A DNA stretch of 64,000 nucleotides. It comes from Pseudoruegeria sp. SK021 (lineage in GTDB: Bacteria; Pseudomonadota; Alphaproteobacteria; Rhodobacterales; Rhodobacteraceae). The position numbers and the translations under genes were made by a program. The stretch spans positions 25,804 to 89,803 of the forward strand of contig NZ_MTBG01000014.1 in NCBI RefSeq assembly GCF_002119405.1. Direction: 5' to 3'. The notes under the pieces were generated by a model. That model made no database searches, had not been told where the DNA came from, and saw only the letters and a program-made list of their open reading frames with translations. This document shows, piece after piece, positions 33,559 to 40,969 of the stretch. Position 1 is the stretch's first letter, and every line of letters starts with the position of its first letter.

Positions 33559-34731
33559 TTACTCGGGTCCGCCGGAATTGGCCCAAAGTGGGTTCCAGAC
33601 CTCGTAAAGCGCGGGCAATCCGACGGTCAAACCTTCGACAGTGCGCAATGCGATATCCTTGCCAACGAACGAGTCGCCCAGTGCCGACGCCCCGTCGATC
33701 TGCAAATCTTTATGCACCGGCCCATCGCCCCCGGCCACATACCGCACCAACTGTCCTTCTTGGCTAAGGATCCAGTTGATAAAGACCTTGGACGAGTAAT
33801 TCGTCGGCGAGTCGCGGAACATTCCGATCAAGTTGAAATACTGCGGCACAGGTTCAGGACAATGAAACCCGACCGGCGCCCCGGTTTCCATCAGTTCTTC
33901 GGTCTCGTCATTCGGCGCGGGCAAAGCGACGTCGAATTCACCAACCAGCATCAGGTTTGAAATCCCGGAAATCCCTTCTTTGCGAAGCTGCGGCTTAAGA
34001 TTGTCGAAAAACCCCGGCAGGATTTCGTTGGTCATCCGCTCGGGGCCATAATCCGGGTGGGTCCACAGGTTCAGGGTCCAAAGTTGCGCCCGATTTGCCG
34101 CGCCGACCCGGCCACCGGCCAAGGGACTGTACGGCGCGACCAACTCGGCCCATGTGGCAGGCAGCTCATCCGCCGATACGGTGTCCTTGTTATAGGCCAG
34201 ACACCATGTCGTATTTTGCATGCCCGCATAGGTGCCGTCCGCCGCGCGGCGATCTTCTGGCACCCCGCTCCATGCTGGCAGATCATCCAATTCCGCCAGC
34301 GCGTCAGCGTCAATGAAATCCGGCAGTGAGCCTTCAAAACTGACCAGCACGTGCCGGACGAGATTTCCGGACTTATACGCCAGCAACGGTTGAACCGCCC
34401 GCGCCGCACCAGAGGTTTCGGTGGCGACAATATCGATCTGCGGATAACGCGCCTGAAAAATCGGCAACCACGCCGCGACGTGTTCTGGCGTGTCATTGGT
34501 GCTGAAATCAATCGGCCCTTCGGCAGCGGCTTGGTCGATCCAATCTTGCGGGATATCCAGCTCGGCGTCGGTTGCCGCCGCAGCTTGGTCAATGATCGCG
34601 GCGTCGACATCTCCGTCTGACAAATAGGTCCGCGCCTCTGGAGTGAGATCGGCCGCAACAGATCCGGCGAGAACCACCAATGCCGCCGCTGACCCCCCTG
34701 CCAAACGAGAAGTGTATGGAATCCAAGTCAT
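33559..34731 (-). CDS. ABC transporter periplasmic binding protein (family 1/Fe-type fold)
   Basis: A 390-residue extracellular solute-binding protein. The signal peptide (MTWIPYTSRLAGGSAAALVVLAGSV region) ends near ADL, and the mature protein has LPIFQARYPQIDIVATETSGAARAV. The family resembles iron/2-aminoethylphosphonate receptors. No Tyr-rich iron site can be asserted from the sequence, and the downstream oxygenase genes suggest an organic ligand. A GGGAGGAAAAG ribosome site precedes the ATG. It opens the seven-gene operon running to 26585. Confidence 0.85.
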   Translation of the reverse strand: MTWIPYTSRLAGGSAAALVVLAGSVAADLTPEARTYLSDGDVDAAIIDQAAAATDAELDIPQDWIDQAAAEGPIDFSTNDTPEHVAAWLPIFQARYPQIDIVATETSGAARAVQPLLAYKSGNLVRHVLVSFEGSLPDFIDADALAELDDLPAWSGVPEDRRAADGTYAGMQNTTWCLAYNKDTVSADELPATWAELVAPYSPLAGGRVGAANRAQLWTLNLWTHPDYGPERMTNEILPGFFDNLKPQLRKEGISGISNLMLVGEFDVALPAPNDETEELMETGAPVGFHCPEPVPQYFNLIGMFRDSPTNYSSKVFINWILSQEGQLVRYVAGGDGPVHKDLQIDGASALGDSFVGKDIALRTVEGLTVGLPALYEVWNPLWANSGGPE

Positions 34732-34826
34732 CTTTTCCTCCCTGATTGGTCGTCAGCACCCGCAGGCGCATCCGAACGCCACACACGGCCCAAAGATTAC
34801 CCGTTGCGGCTACGGCAGAGCGTAGA

Positions 34827-34859
34827 GCAAGAAAAGTCGCCCTGTAAACATAAATCGAT
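34827..34859 (-). promoter_or_regulatory. ABC operon promoter with adjacent ATCGAT palindrome
   Basis: On the minus strand TTTACA (34843-34848) and a TACGCT-like -10 about 18 bases on form a weak promoter for the binding-protein gene. The palindrome AAATCGATTT (34852-34861) lies immediately upstream of the -35, suited to a repressor or activator. Confidence 0.4.
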
Positions 34860-35033
34860 TTTTTTTACTTCTATGGCAAATGATCCACGAAATATCGTAT
34901 TGGTTAACTCCGACACGTTGTCCGGCAGATCAGGTTCCGTCAGCCCCACCGCGAACCGCACGATCATTGGCGACCTCAGCCGCCCTGCCCATCCCGACTA
35001 CACCCATGTCATTGCGGCGATCATGGCACTTTA

Positions 35034-35066
35034 ATACGGACTATTTCCAGTATTTTTCCGTATAAT
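35034..35066 (+). promoter_or_regulatory. Inverted repeat and TATAAT upstream of gntR
   Basis: The arms ATACGGA (35034-35040) and TCCGTAT (35057-35063) are 16 bases apart. A TATAAT (35061-35066) overlaps the right arm. The spacing suits a regulator dimer and a -10 box, but no good -35 is visible. Confidence 0.35.
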
Positions 35067-35171
35067 TATCGTGTTACTTCCCAATCTTTATCGTCTCGCG
35101 CATGAACACCGCACCCTCTGATCGGGCTCGTCCCGCCGGGCGACGCACCGCAGCCAGTCCAGTTGTCGCCC

Positions 35172-35201
35172 CCATGACGGGGTTACCAACCCCCATCATG
35201 G
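35172..35201 (+). other. Strong hairpin upstream of gntR
   Basis: CCATGA and TCATGG enclose GGGGTT-ACC-AACCCC, giving about 12 pairs with a small bulge. It is followed by an AT-rich stretch, so it may end a short transcript starting near 35073 or act as a leader structure. Confidence 0.5.
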
Positions 35202-35213
35202 ATAATCGATTAT
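35202..35213. promoter_or_regulatory. 12-base perfect palindrome containing ATCGAT
   Basis: ATAATCGATTAT is self-complementary over all 12 bases and lies 88 bases before the gntR start. It is the longest and most symmetric copy of the ATCGAT element in the window and a likely GntR operator. Confidence 0.5.
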
Positions 35214-35300
35214 TTTCACCATGCTCGATTCTGGTTTATCTTTTCATGGGCAACCGGTAAGTCTGGGGCTTCAAACAATCAGGCAAAGGCTCAATTTTTT

Positions 35301-35996
35301 ATGGTCAATGAGGCCACTGAGCAGAAACAGACCCGGGCGTCGTCGATCTATTGGCGGTTGCGCAATGAGATCCTTGATGGCACCCGCCCGCCGAGCGCAA
35401 AGCTGAATATCCGCGATCTGTGCGAGACCTTTTCAGCGGGCCTCAGCCCGGTCCGTGAGGCCTTGAACCGGCTGTCCTCGGAAGGGCTGGCGCAACAATC
35501 AGACAACCGCGGCTTCAAGGTGCAGCCCGTCAGCTTGCTTGAGCTTGTCGACCTGACCCAAGCGCGGTGCTGGGTCAACGAAATCGGCGTGCGCAAATCA
35601 ATCGAAAACGGCGATGCGCAATGGGAGGAAACCGTACTGCTGACCAGCCATCGGTTGATCAGGACCCCCCGCATTCTGCCTCAGCACAACACGGCTCCCA
35701 ACCCGAAATGGGCCGTGGCGCACAAGGATTTTCATCAATCGCTGATCGCGGCTTGCGGGTCCAGTTGGATGATCGACACCTGTAGCCGGTTGTTCGACGC
35801 CGCCGAGCGGTATCGCAACCTTGCCCGGGTCGCCGGGGTGTCACGAAGCGATCCGCGCGACGAACATCACGACATCATGTCTGCCGTGGTCAATCGCCGG
35901 GCCGATCAGGCCGTGGACTTGTTGAACGCCCATTTCAACCGGACCGCGCAATTGGTCCAGACCGTGGTCGGCGGCGACGCCGAATCTGGCGATTAG
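35301..35996 (+). CDS. GntR-family regulator (FCD subfamily)
   Basis: A 231-residue regulator. The winged helix-turn-helix covers about residues 12-72 (SIYWRLRNEILDGTRPPSAKL and FSAGLSPVREALNRLSSEG) and the FCD effector domain residues 80-215. It is a clear paralogue of the regulator at 20354, sharing the AQ/QLVERxDxRGF-type end of the wing. It diverges from the ABC-dioxygenase operon, which it probably controls, and may repress itself through the palindrome at 35202. Effector unknown; likely an operon substrate. Confidence 0.88.
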   Translation: MVNEATEQKQTRASSIYWRLRNEILDGTRPPSAKLNIRDLCETFSAGLSPVREALNRLSSEGLAQQSDNRGFKVQPVSLLELVDLTQARCWVNEIGVRKSIENGDAQWEETVLLTSHRLIRTPRILPQHNTAPNPKWAVAHKDFHQSLIAACGSSWMIDTCSRLFDAAERYRNLARVAGVSRSDPRDEHHDIMSAVVNRRADQAVDLLNAHFNRTAQLVQTVVGGDAESGD

Positions 35997-36005
35997 ACCA
36001 TCCGA

Positions 36006-36036
36006 TTGCCACCGGCCAAAGATAGCCCTGTGGCAA
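36006..36036. terminator. Bidirectional terminator hairpin between convergent regulators
   Basis: TTGCCAC (36006-36012) pairs with GTGGCAA (36030-36036), with an inner GGC/GCC pair in the loop. It lies exactly between the convergent gntR and lysR genes. No T-tract follows. Confidence 0.4.
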
Positions 36037-36040
36037 ACGC

Positions 36041-36946
36041 CTACAGCGATTTGGCCTGCTGGATCGCGACCTCACAGAACAGTTTGGCAAGGTTGCTTTG
36101 CACGCGGTCCTGCCGGGTCAGAATTCCGAACACACGCGGCGCCAGCGCGTGGCTGATCTCGACACATTCCAACGTTCCATAGTGCAATTCGTCCTGAATG
36201 AGCTGCTTAGACAAGACCGAAATCGCATCCGACATGCGCACAATCCGCAACAGCGAGGCGATGGACGCGGTCTGAATGATCCGCTTGGGGAACTCCAGCC
36301 CGTTGGTCGTATACAGCGCCTCGACCTGCTTTCGGAACGTCCCGCCCGCAGGCGGCATCGCCCACATTTCGTCCTGAAGTCGCGCCAACGAAAGGCTGCT
36401 GTGATTGGCCAAAGGGTTGCCTTTGCGCATGGCCAGCACCGTTTTCGCCTCAAACAGCGGCGTGAAGTCAAATGCATCACTGGGCGCGGCAAGCGCGGCG
36501 GCACTGATCACAATGTCCAGTTGCCCGCCCGCCAAGAGGTCAAGTAGGTCTTCGTCAATCGCCTCAACAATCTCGATTGTGACGTCCTTGGTCTGGCCCA
36601 GAATATGCGCCACCGTGGCCGGGATAATGCCATGGGTCGACAACGGCGTCCCGCCCACACGCAGCGTGCCCTTGATCCCCTGCGACAGCAATTCGATCTC
36701 ATTCAGGACGGCGGCGATGGTTTTATCGACCTCATCTGACCGTTGCGCCAAAATTCTGCCCGGCTCGGTCAACACAGCACCATTGCGGCCGCGATCCACC
36801 AGAGTGGTCTTCAGGATATCTTCAAGGCGCTGAATGCTCAGTGACAAGGTCGGCTGGGAAATGCCAAGCGCCTTGGCCGCGCTGACGAATGTCCCATGTG
36901 CGCCGATTGCCGCGAGGTGGCGGATATGGCGGGGCTCAACTTCCAT
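36041..36946 (-). CDS. LysR-family regulator
   Basis: A 301-residue LysR regulator. The N-terminal helix-turn-helix is visible at residues 8-55 (HLAAIGAHGTFVSAAKALGISQPTLSLSIQRLE), followed by the two-lobed effector domain. It diverges from the third TRAP operon, so it probably activates it in response to the substrate. A GGCAA-T-TTGCC palindrome lies in the gap. Confidence 0.88.
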   Translation of the reverse strand: MEVEPRHIRHLAAIGAHGTFVSAAKALGISQPTLSLSIQRLEDILKTTLVDRGRNGAVLTEPGRILAQRSDEVDKTIAAVLNEIELLSQGIKGTLRVGGTPLSTHGIIPATVAHILGQTKDVTIEIVEAIDEDLLDLLAGGQLDIVISAAALAAPSDAFDFTPLFEAKTVLAMRKGNPLANHSSLSLARLQDEMWAMPPAGGTFRKQVEALYTTNGLEFPKRIIQTASIASLLRIVRMSDAISVLSKQLIQDELHYGTLECVEISHALAPRVFGILTRQDRVQSNLAKLFCEVAIQQAKSL

Positions 36947-36974
36947 AGATCAAACCTATGTAAAACGCATAAAT

Positions 36975-36985
36975 GGCAATTTGCC
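36975..36985. promoter_or_regulatory. Palindrome in the lysR/TRAP divergent gap
   Basis: GGCAA-T-TTGCC is a perfect 11-base dyad 29 bases upstream of lysR and 138 bases before the dctP start. LysR sites are usually interrupted dyads near the divergent promoter, so this is a good candidate site. Confidence 0.4.
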
Positions 36986-37122
36986 TTAATGGAACTCGGC
37001 ATGTCAAGCTGTCTGAAGTCGACCCAAGCGCACAGGTTATGCCCTGTCGCGCCGGGTCACTGGGAGGACATGGAGCCGCCTTGCCCGTGGGGTGGACCGG
37101 CTCCGACATCTGGGAGGATGTG

Positions 37123-38118
37123 ATGAAATTTCGACACTCTGCCTTCGCGGCAGCCCTGAGCGTTGCGGTAATTCCAACCCTCACCCTCGCCGAAACCCTT
37201 AAGGTCTCGACCTTCGTGCCCCCGAACCATGCTTTCAACGTGATGCTGGCGCAGTGGGGCGAAGAGCTGTCCGAACAAACGGATGGGGAACTGACCCTTG
37301 AAATTTTCCCATCCGGCCAGCTTGGGCCGCCGCCCCGGCAATATGACCTCGTCACCTCCGGCGCTGCGGACATTTCGCTGATCCTGCACGCGGCGACGCC
37401 CGGCCGTTTCCCGGTGACCGAACTGGTCGCGATGCCGTTCACCACCCCCAGCGTCGGCGATGACAGTGCCGCCATGTCGCAACGGCTGACCGAGATCGCG
37501 CCAGAATTTTTGGCGGCCGAGCATCCGGATGTGAAAATCCTCTGGATGGCGGTGACACCCGCGCTCAAGCTGCACCTGACCGACGTCGATCCCTCAACGC
37601 TGGCCGCGTTTAAAGGTCTGCGCATCCGCTATGCCGGGGCCACGTGGCAGCAGATCATCGAACGTCTCGGGGCATCGCCCGCCCCGGTTCCCCCGGCGGA
37701 AACCGCCGATGCCATGAGCAAAGGTATCGTCGACGGCGCGTCGTTCCCATTTGAGGCGGCGCAATCCTTCGATCTTGCCCCGCTGCTCAAATATTCGCTC
37801 GAGCCCGGCATCGCCTCGGCCAGTTTCGCCGTCGTCATGAGCCAAGCCGCCTTCGACAAACTTCCTGCCGAGATGCAAACCCTGATCGATGAGACCACAG
37901 GCCCCGCCCGGGCCGCCGCATTCGGTGAAATGTGGGACACCGGCGAGGCAGAGGCGCGGCAGTACCTTATTGATGGCGGCGTCTCGGTCGTCTCGATGTC
38001 CGACGCCGAAATGGCGGACATGCAGGCGGCGCTGGAACCGATCCGCACGGAGTTGATCGAGAACGTGACCGAAATGGGACTTCCCGCGCGGGCGTTCCTT
38101 GACGCCTACGAACAGTAA
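37123..38118 (+). CDS. TRAP transporter binding protein DctP (third system)
   Basis: A 331-residue periplasmic receptor. The signal peptide MKFRHSAFAAALSVAVIPTL ends before AETLKVSTFVPPNH. The conserved ligand-binding region FKGLRIRYAGATWQQIIERLG includes the family arginine. GGGAGGATG sets the start; an ATG 150 bases upstream lacks a signal peptide. It opens the operon with dctQ, dctM, a 2-hydroxyacid dehydrogenase and an M24-fold gene. The ligand may be a 2-oxo or 2-hydroxy acid, by inference from the dehydrogenase. Confidence 0.88.
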   Translation: MKFRHSAFAAALSVAVIPTLTLAETLKVSTFVPPNHAFNVMLAQWGEELSEQTDGELTLEIFPSGQLGPPPRQYDLVTSGAADISLILHAATPGRFPVTELVAMPFTTPSVGDDSAAMSQRLTEIAPEFLAAEHPDVKILWMAVTPALKLHLTDVDPSTLAAFKGLRIRYAGATWQQIIERLGASPAPVPPAETADAMSKGIVDGASFPFEAAQSFDLAPLLKYSLEPGIASASFAVVMSQAAFDKLPAEMQTLIDETTGPARAAAFGEMWDTGEAEARQYLIDGGVSVVSMSDAEMADMQAALEPIRTELIENVTEMGLPARAFLDAYEQ

Positions 38119-38127
38119 GCGCCGGTG

Positions 38128-38163
38128 ATCCTGCCGCCCGCCATGGACGCGGGATGGCAGGAT
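38128..38163 (+). other. Stem-loop between dctP and dctQ
   Basis: ATCCTGCC (38128-38135) pairs with GGCAGGAT (38156-38163), with an inner CCCGC/GCGGG stem. It sits in the 79-base gap after the binding-protein gene. Confidence 0.6.
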
Positions 38164-38197
38164 TCCCCTGCCCCCAATTTCTTGAAAGGTAGACCCG

Positions 38198-38698
38198 TTG
38201 AGCTTGCGCAAGAAAACGGATCCTTTGGCCCGCGCCGGCCTCTGGCTCGCCTGTGTGGCGCTGATTGCCCTGATGATGGTCATTGTCGGCGATGTCGTCT
38301 CTCGCAATCTGTTTGGCCGACCGGTGCGCGGCGCCTATGATCTGGTCAGCATCTTTTTGTTGATCATGATCTTTTCGGGGATGGCGTCGGTTGTGGCGCA
38401 ACGCTCGGAAATCCTGATCGACATCATCGACGGGGCGCTGTCGACCCGCACCACCCGGGCGCTGAAGCTGCTGGCGTCGGTCACCACGGTCGCCATGTGC
38501 GTGTTTCTGTTGGTGGCGATGGTATCGCCCGCAGTGTCGGCCTATCGCTATGGCGACCGGTCGCTGGAACTGAACCTGCCGGTCTGGACGCTCTGGGTCG
38601 TCGCCTTTGCCGGGCTGATCACCGTCCTGATCGTGGCGATCGCCCGCGCCATTGACGAGTGCCGCGGCACCGACATCCCGGAAAGTGACACACCATGA
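38198..38698 (+). CDS. TRAP transporter small permease DctQ
   Basis: A 166-residue four-helix protein. The TTG start (MSLRKKTD if initiated as Met) follows AAAGGT; no ATG lies earlier in the conserved part. Helices include LACVALIALMMVIVGDVVSRN and VSIFLLIMIFSGMASVV. It overlaps dctM as ATGA. Confidence 0.82.
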   Translation: MSLRKKTDPLARAGLWLACVALIALMMVIVGDVVSRNLFGRPVRGAYDLVSIFLLIMIFSGMASVVAQRSEILIDIIDGALSTRTTRALKLLASVTTVAMCVFLLVAMVSPAVSAYRYGDRSLELNLPVWTLWVVAFAGLITVLIVAIARAIDECRGTDIPESDTP

Positions 38699-39993
38699 GC
38701 AGTCTCGCGATCGGCCTCACCGGCATTGGCGGCATGCTCATCTTGTTGTTCCTGCGCCAGCCGGTCTGGCTGACGCTGCTGCTTTGCGGGGTCGTGGGCA
38801 ATATCGTTATGAACAACGGCAAGGTCGCGCAGATGGTGGCCGCCACCAACGTCTTCGACACCTCGTATAATTACGGCCTGTCGGTGATCCCGCTGTTCAT
38901 TCTGATGGGCGAAGTGGCAACGCGGTCGCGCATGTCGGCAGAACTGTTCGCAGCCGCCCGGGTCCTGTTGACCGGGGTCAGGGGCGGCTTGCCAATCGCC
39001 ACCATCGCCGCCTCAGGCGCGTTCGGTGCCATCTGCGGATCGTCAGTGGCAACAGCCGCCGCCATGACCCGGATTGCCTTGCCGGAAATGCGCAAGGCCG
39101 GCTATGAAGACGGCTATGCTGCGGCGTCGATTGCGGCGGGCGGATCGCTGGGCATTCTGATCCCGCCCTCGGTCATCCTGCTGATCTATGCCTCTATTGC
39201 CGAGGTCTCAATCGCGCGACTGTTCGCGGCCTCGATGATCCCGGGGATCGTGTTGATGCTGGTCTATATCGCGGTGGCGGTCGTGCTGGCGCGCAAGGCC
39301 CAACCGCGCAACCCCGACCTGCCGGTGTCAATCCTGACCCGGGTCCGCGCCTTGCTGGGGCCTTGGCAGTTTGTCCTGTTGTTCGTGCTGACCATCGGCG
39401 GCATCTATACCGGCATCTTCAGCCCAAATGAGGCCGCCGCCATCGGGGCCTTCGGGGCGATCGTACTCGGGCTGGCGCAACGCAGCTTGACCCTTGCGCA
39501 TCTTGTGGACGCGATCCAGCGATCCGTCATCATCTCGTGCGTGCTGTTCATGGTCATCATCGGCGCCACCGTATTCGCTAATTTCGTCGTCCAGACCCGG
39601 ATGCCCGACTTGCTTCTGGCCGCAGCCGCCGACGCCAATATGTCGGCCGCCGCCGTGATGGGGATCATCATTCTGGCATATATCGTCATGGGCTGCTTTC
39701 TGGAAGGTATCGGCATGGTCCTGATCACGGTTCCGGTGTTCCTGCCGGTGGTGGTTGGGTTCGGATTTGATCCGATTTGGTTTGGGGTTCTGGTCACGAT
39801 CCTTGTCGAGTTGGGATTGCTCACCCCCCCGGTCGGCATGAACCTGTTCATCATCAAATCACAGGTGCCCGACATGAAAATGCGCGTCCTGTATAACGGC
39901 ATCCTGCCGTTCCTGATCGCCCCATTGATCGTCATCGCGTTGATGTTCTCAGTCCCTGAAATTGCCACATGGCTGCCGGATCGGTTGTTCTGA
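38695..39993 (+). CDS. TRAP transporter large permease DctM
   Basis: A 432-residue channel subunit with family signatures: CGSSVATAAAMTRIALPEMR, GGSLGILIPPSVILLIYASI and LLTPPVGMNLFII. It has about 12 helices. Start and preceding stop overlap as ATGA. The dehydrogenase gene starts one base past its stop. Confidence 0.9.
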   Translation: MSSLAIGLTGIGGMLILLFLRQPVWLTLLLCGVVGNIVMNNGKVAQMVAATNVFDTSYNYGLSVIPLFILMGEVATRSRMSAELFAAARVLLTGVRGGLPIATIAASGAFGAICGSSVATAAAMTRIALPEMRKAGYEDGYAAASIAAGGSLGILIPPSVILLIYASIAEVSIARLFAASMIPGIVLMLVYIAVAVVLARKAQPRNPDLPVSILTRVRALLGPWQFVLLFVLTIGGIYTGIFSPNEAAAIGAFGAIVLGLAQRSLTLAHLVDAIQRSVIISCVLFMVIIGATVFANFVVQTRMPDLLLAAAADANMSAAAVMGIIILAYIVMGCFLEGIGMVLITVPVFLPVVVGFGFDPIWFGVLVTILVELGLLTPPVGMNLFIIKSQVPDMKMRVLYNGILPFLIAPLIVIALMFSVPEIATWLPDRLF

Positions 39994-39994
39994 C

Positions 39995-40969
39995 ATGGAA
40001 AATTCTCGCAATAAGACCGTTCTGGTCAAAGACACTGATGCGGCGTGGTATGTGTCCGAACTGGCAACCCGCTGCCCGCAATACCGCTACATCGCAGCTG
40101 CCGATGACGACGCGGCCCTGCGGGTTGCAGATCAGGCCGACATCATTGTCGGGCTGGCGCCAGCCCTGTCCGAAACCTTGATCAAAGCCGCGCCGCAGTT
40201 GGAATGGGTGCAGGCCCTGACCACAGGGGTCGACAATCTGGTGGCGATGACCACGCTGCACCCTTCGGTGGCCCTGACCAATTGCGGCGGGTTTCACGGG
40301 CCGCAAATGTCCGAACTGGCCTTTCTGATGATGCTCAGCCTTGCCCGTGATTTCCCCCGGATGATTGCCAACCAACAGCAGAAGACATGGGCGCGCTGGC
40401 CTCAGTCGTTGTTGCTGGGAAAGACGGTGACCATCGTCGGGGTCGGGGCGATCGCCGAAGACCTGGCCTCCCGCTGCGGCGCCTTCGGCATGACCGTCAC
40501 CGGGGTCTCAAATGGGCGCAGCGACGTGCCCGGCTTTGCCCGGATCGACAAGCGGAGCGCGCTGGTCGAAGCCGCCGCGCAGTGTGATTTTCTGGTGGTG
40601 CTGCTGCCCTATGATGCCACCAGCCATCACATCATCGACGCCACTGTTTTGGCAGCAATGCGCCCCTCGGCGATGCTGATCAACATCTCGCGCGGGGGAT
40701 GTGTGGATGAAGTCGCGCTTCGGTCCGCCCTTGAACAGGGTCAGATCGCGGCAGCGGGGCTTGATGTGTTTGCCACCGAACCGCTGACACCGGACGATCC
40801 GATCTGGACCGCCCCCAACATTCTGATCACGCCGCATATTGGGGGCATGTCGGATATTTACAAACATCAGGCCCTGCCCAGTGTCGCCCATAACCTCACC
40901 GCCTATTCCACCGGCGGCGCGGGCCAACTGCGCGGGCTCATCCAAAGAGACAAAGGACCAGATGCATGA
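39995..40969 (+). CDS. D-2-hydroxyacid dehydrogenase
   Basis: A 324-residue NAD(P)-dependent dehydrogenase. The nucleotide motif is VGVGAIAEDL (149-158), where the final glycine of the usual GxGxxG is Ala. The catalytic residues R233 (NISRGG), E262 (ATEPL) and H281 (ITPHIGG) are all present. It reduces a 2-oxo acid to, or oxidises, a D-2-hydroxy acid; the substrate is unknown. The start MENSRNK lies one base past the dctM stop; an in-frame ATG upstream overlaps dctM and is less likely. It links the TRAP substrate to intermediary metabolism. Confidence 0.88.
   Translation: MENSRNKTVLVKDTDAAWYVSELATRCPQYRYIAAADDDAALRVADQADIIVGLAPALSETLIKAAPQLEWVQALTTGVDNLVAMTTLHPSVALTNCGGFHGPQMSELAFLMMLSLARDFPRMIANQQQKTWARWPQSLLLGKTVTIVGVGAIAEDLASRCGAFGMTVTGVSNGRSDVPGFARIDKRSALVEAAAQCDFLVVLLPYDATSHHIIDATVLAAMRPSAMLINISRGGCVDEVALRSALEQGQIAAAGLDVFATEPLTPDDPIWTAPNILITPHIGGMSDIYKHQALPSVAHNLTAYSTGGAGQLRGLIQRDKGPDA

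Larger units (their letters stand above)
34732..35300. other. Divergent control region between ABC operon and gntR
   Basis: These 569 bases hold no convincing gene. They contain the ABC promoter, an inverted repeat (35034-35063), a strong hairpin (35172-35201) and a 12-base palindrome (35202-35213). AT-rich patches lie at about 34850-34880 and 35030-35100. Confidence 0.6.

Noticed and set aside
33559..34731. Ferric-iron uptake (FbpA) as the firm role of the ABC system
   Set aside because: Architecture fits, but no iron-binding tyrosine pair could be asserted and the operon partners are catabolic.
34804..35034. Possible small protein in the ABC/gntR gap
   Set aside because: A 76-codon frame without a ribosome site, motif or hydrophobic segment, within a region better explained by regulatory elements.
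35032..35044. Phage-promoter-like TAATACGGACTA
   Set aside because: It shares only part of the T7 consensus and lies in the arm of an inverted repeat; there are no phage genes nearby.
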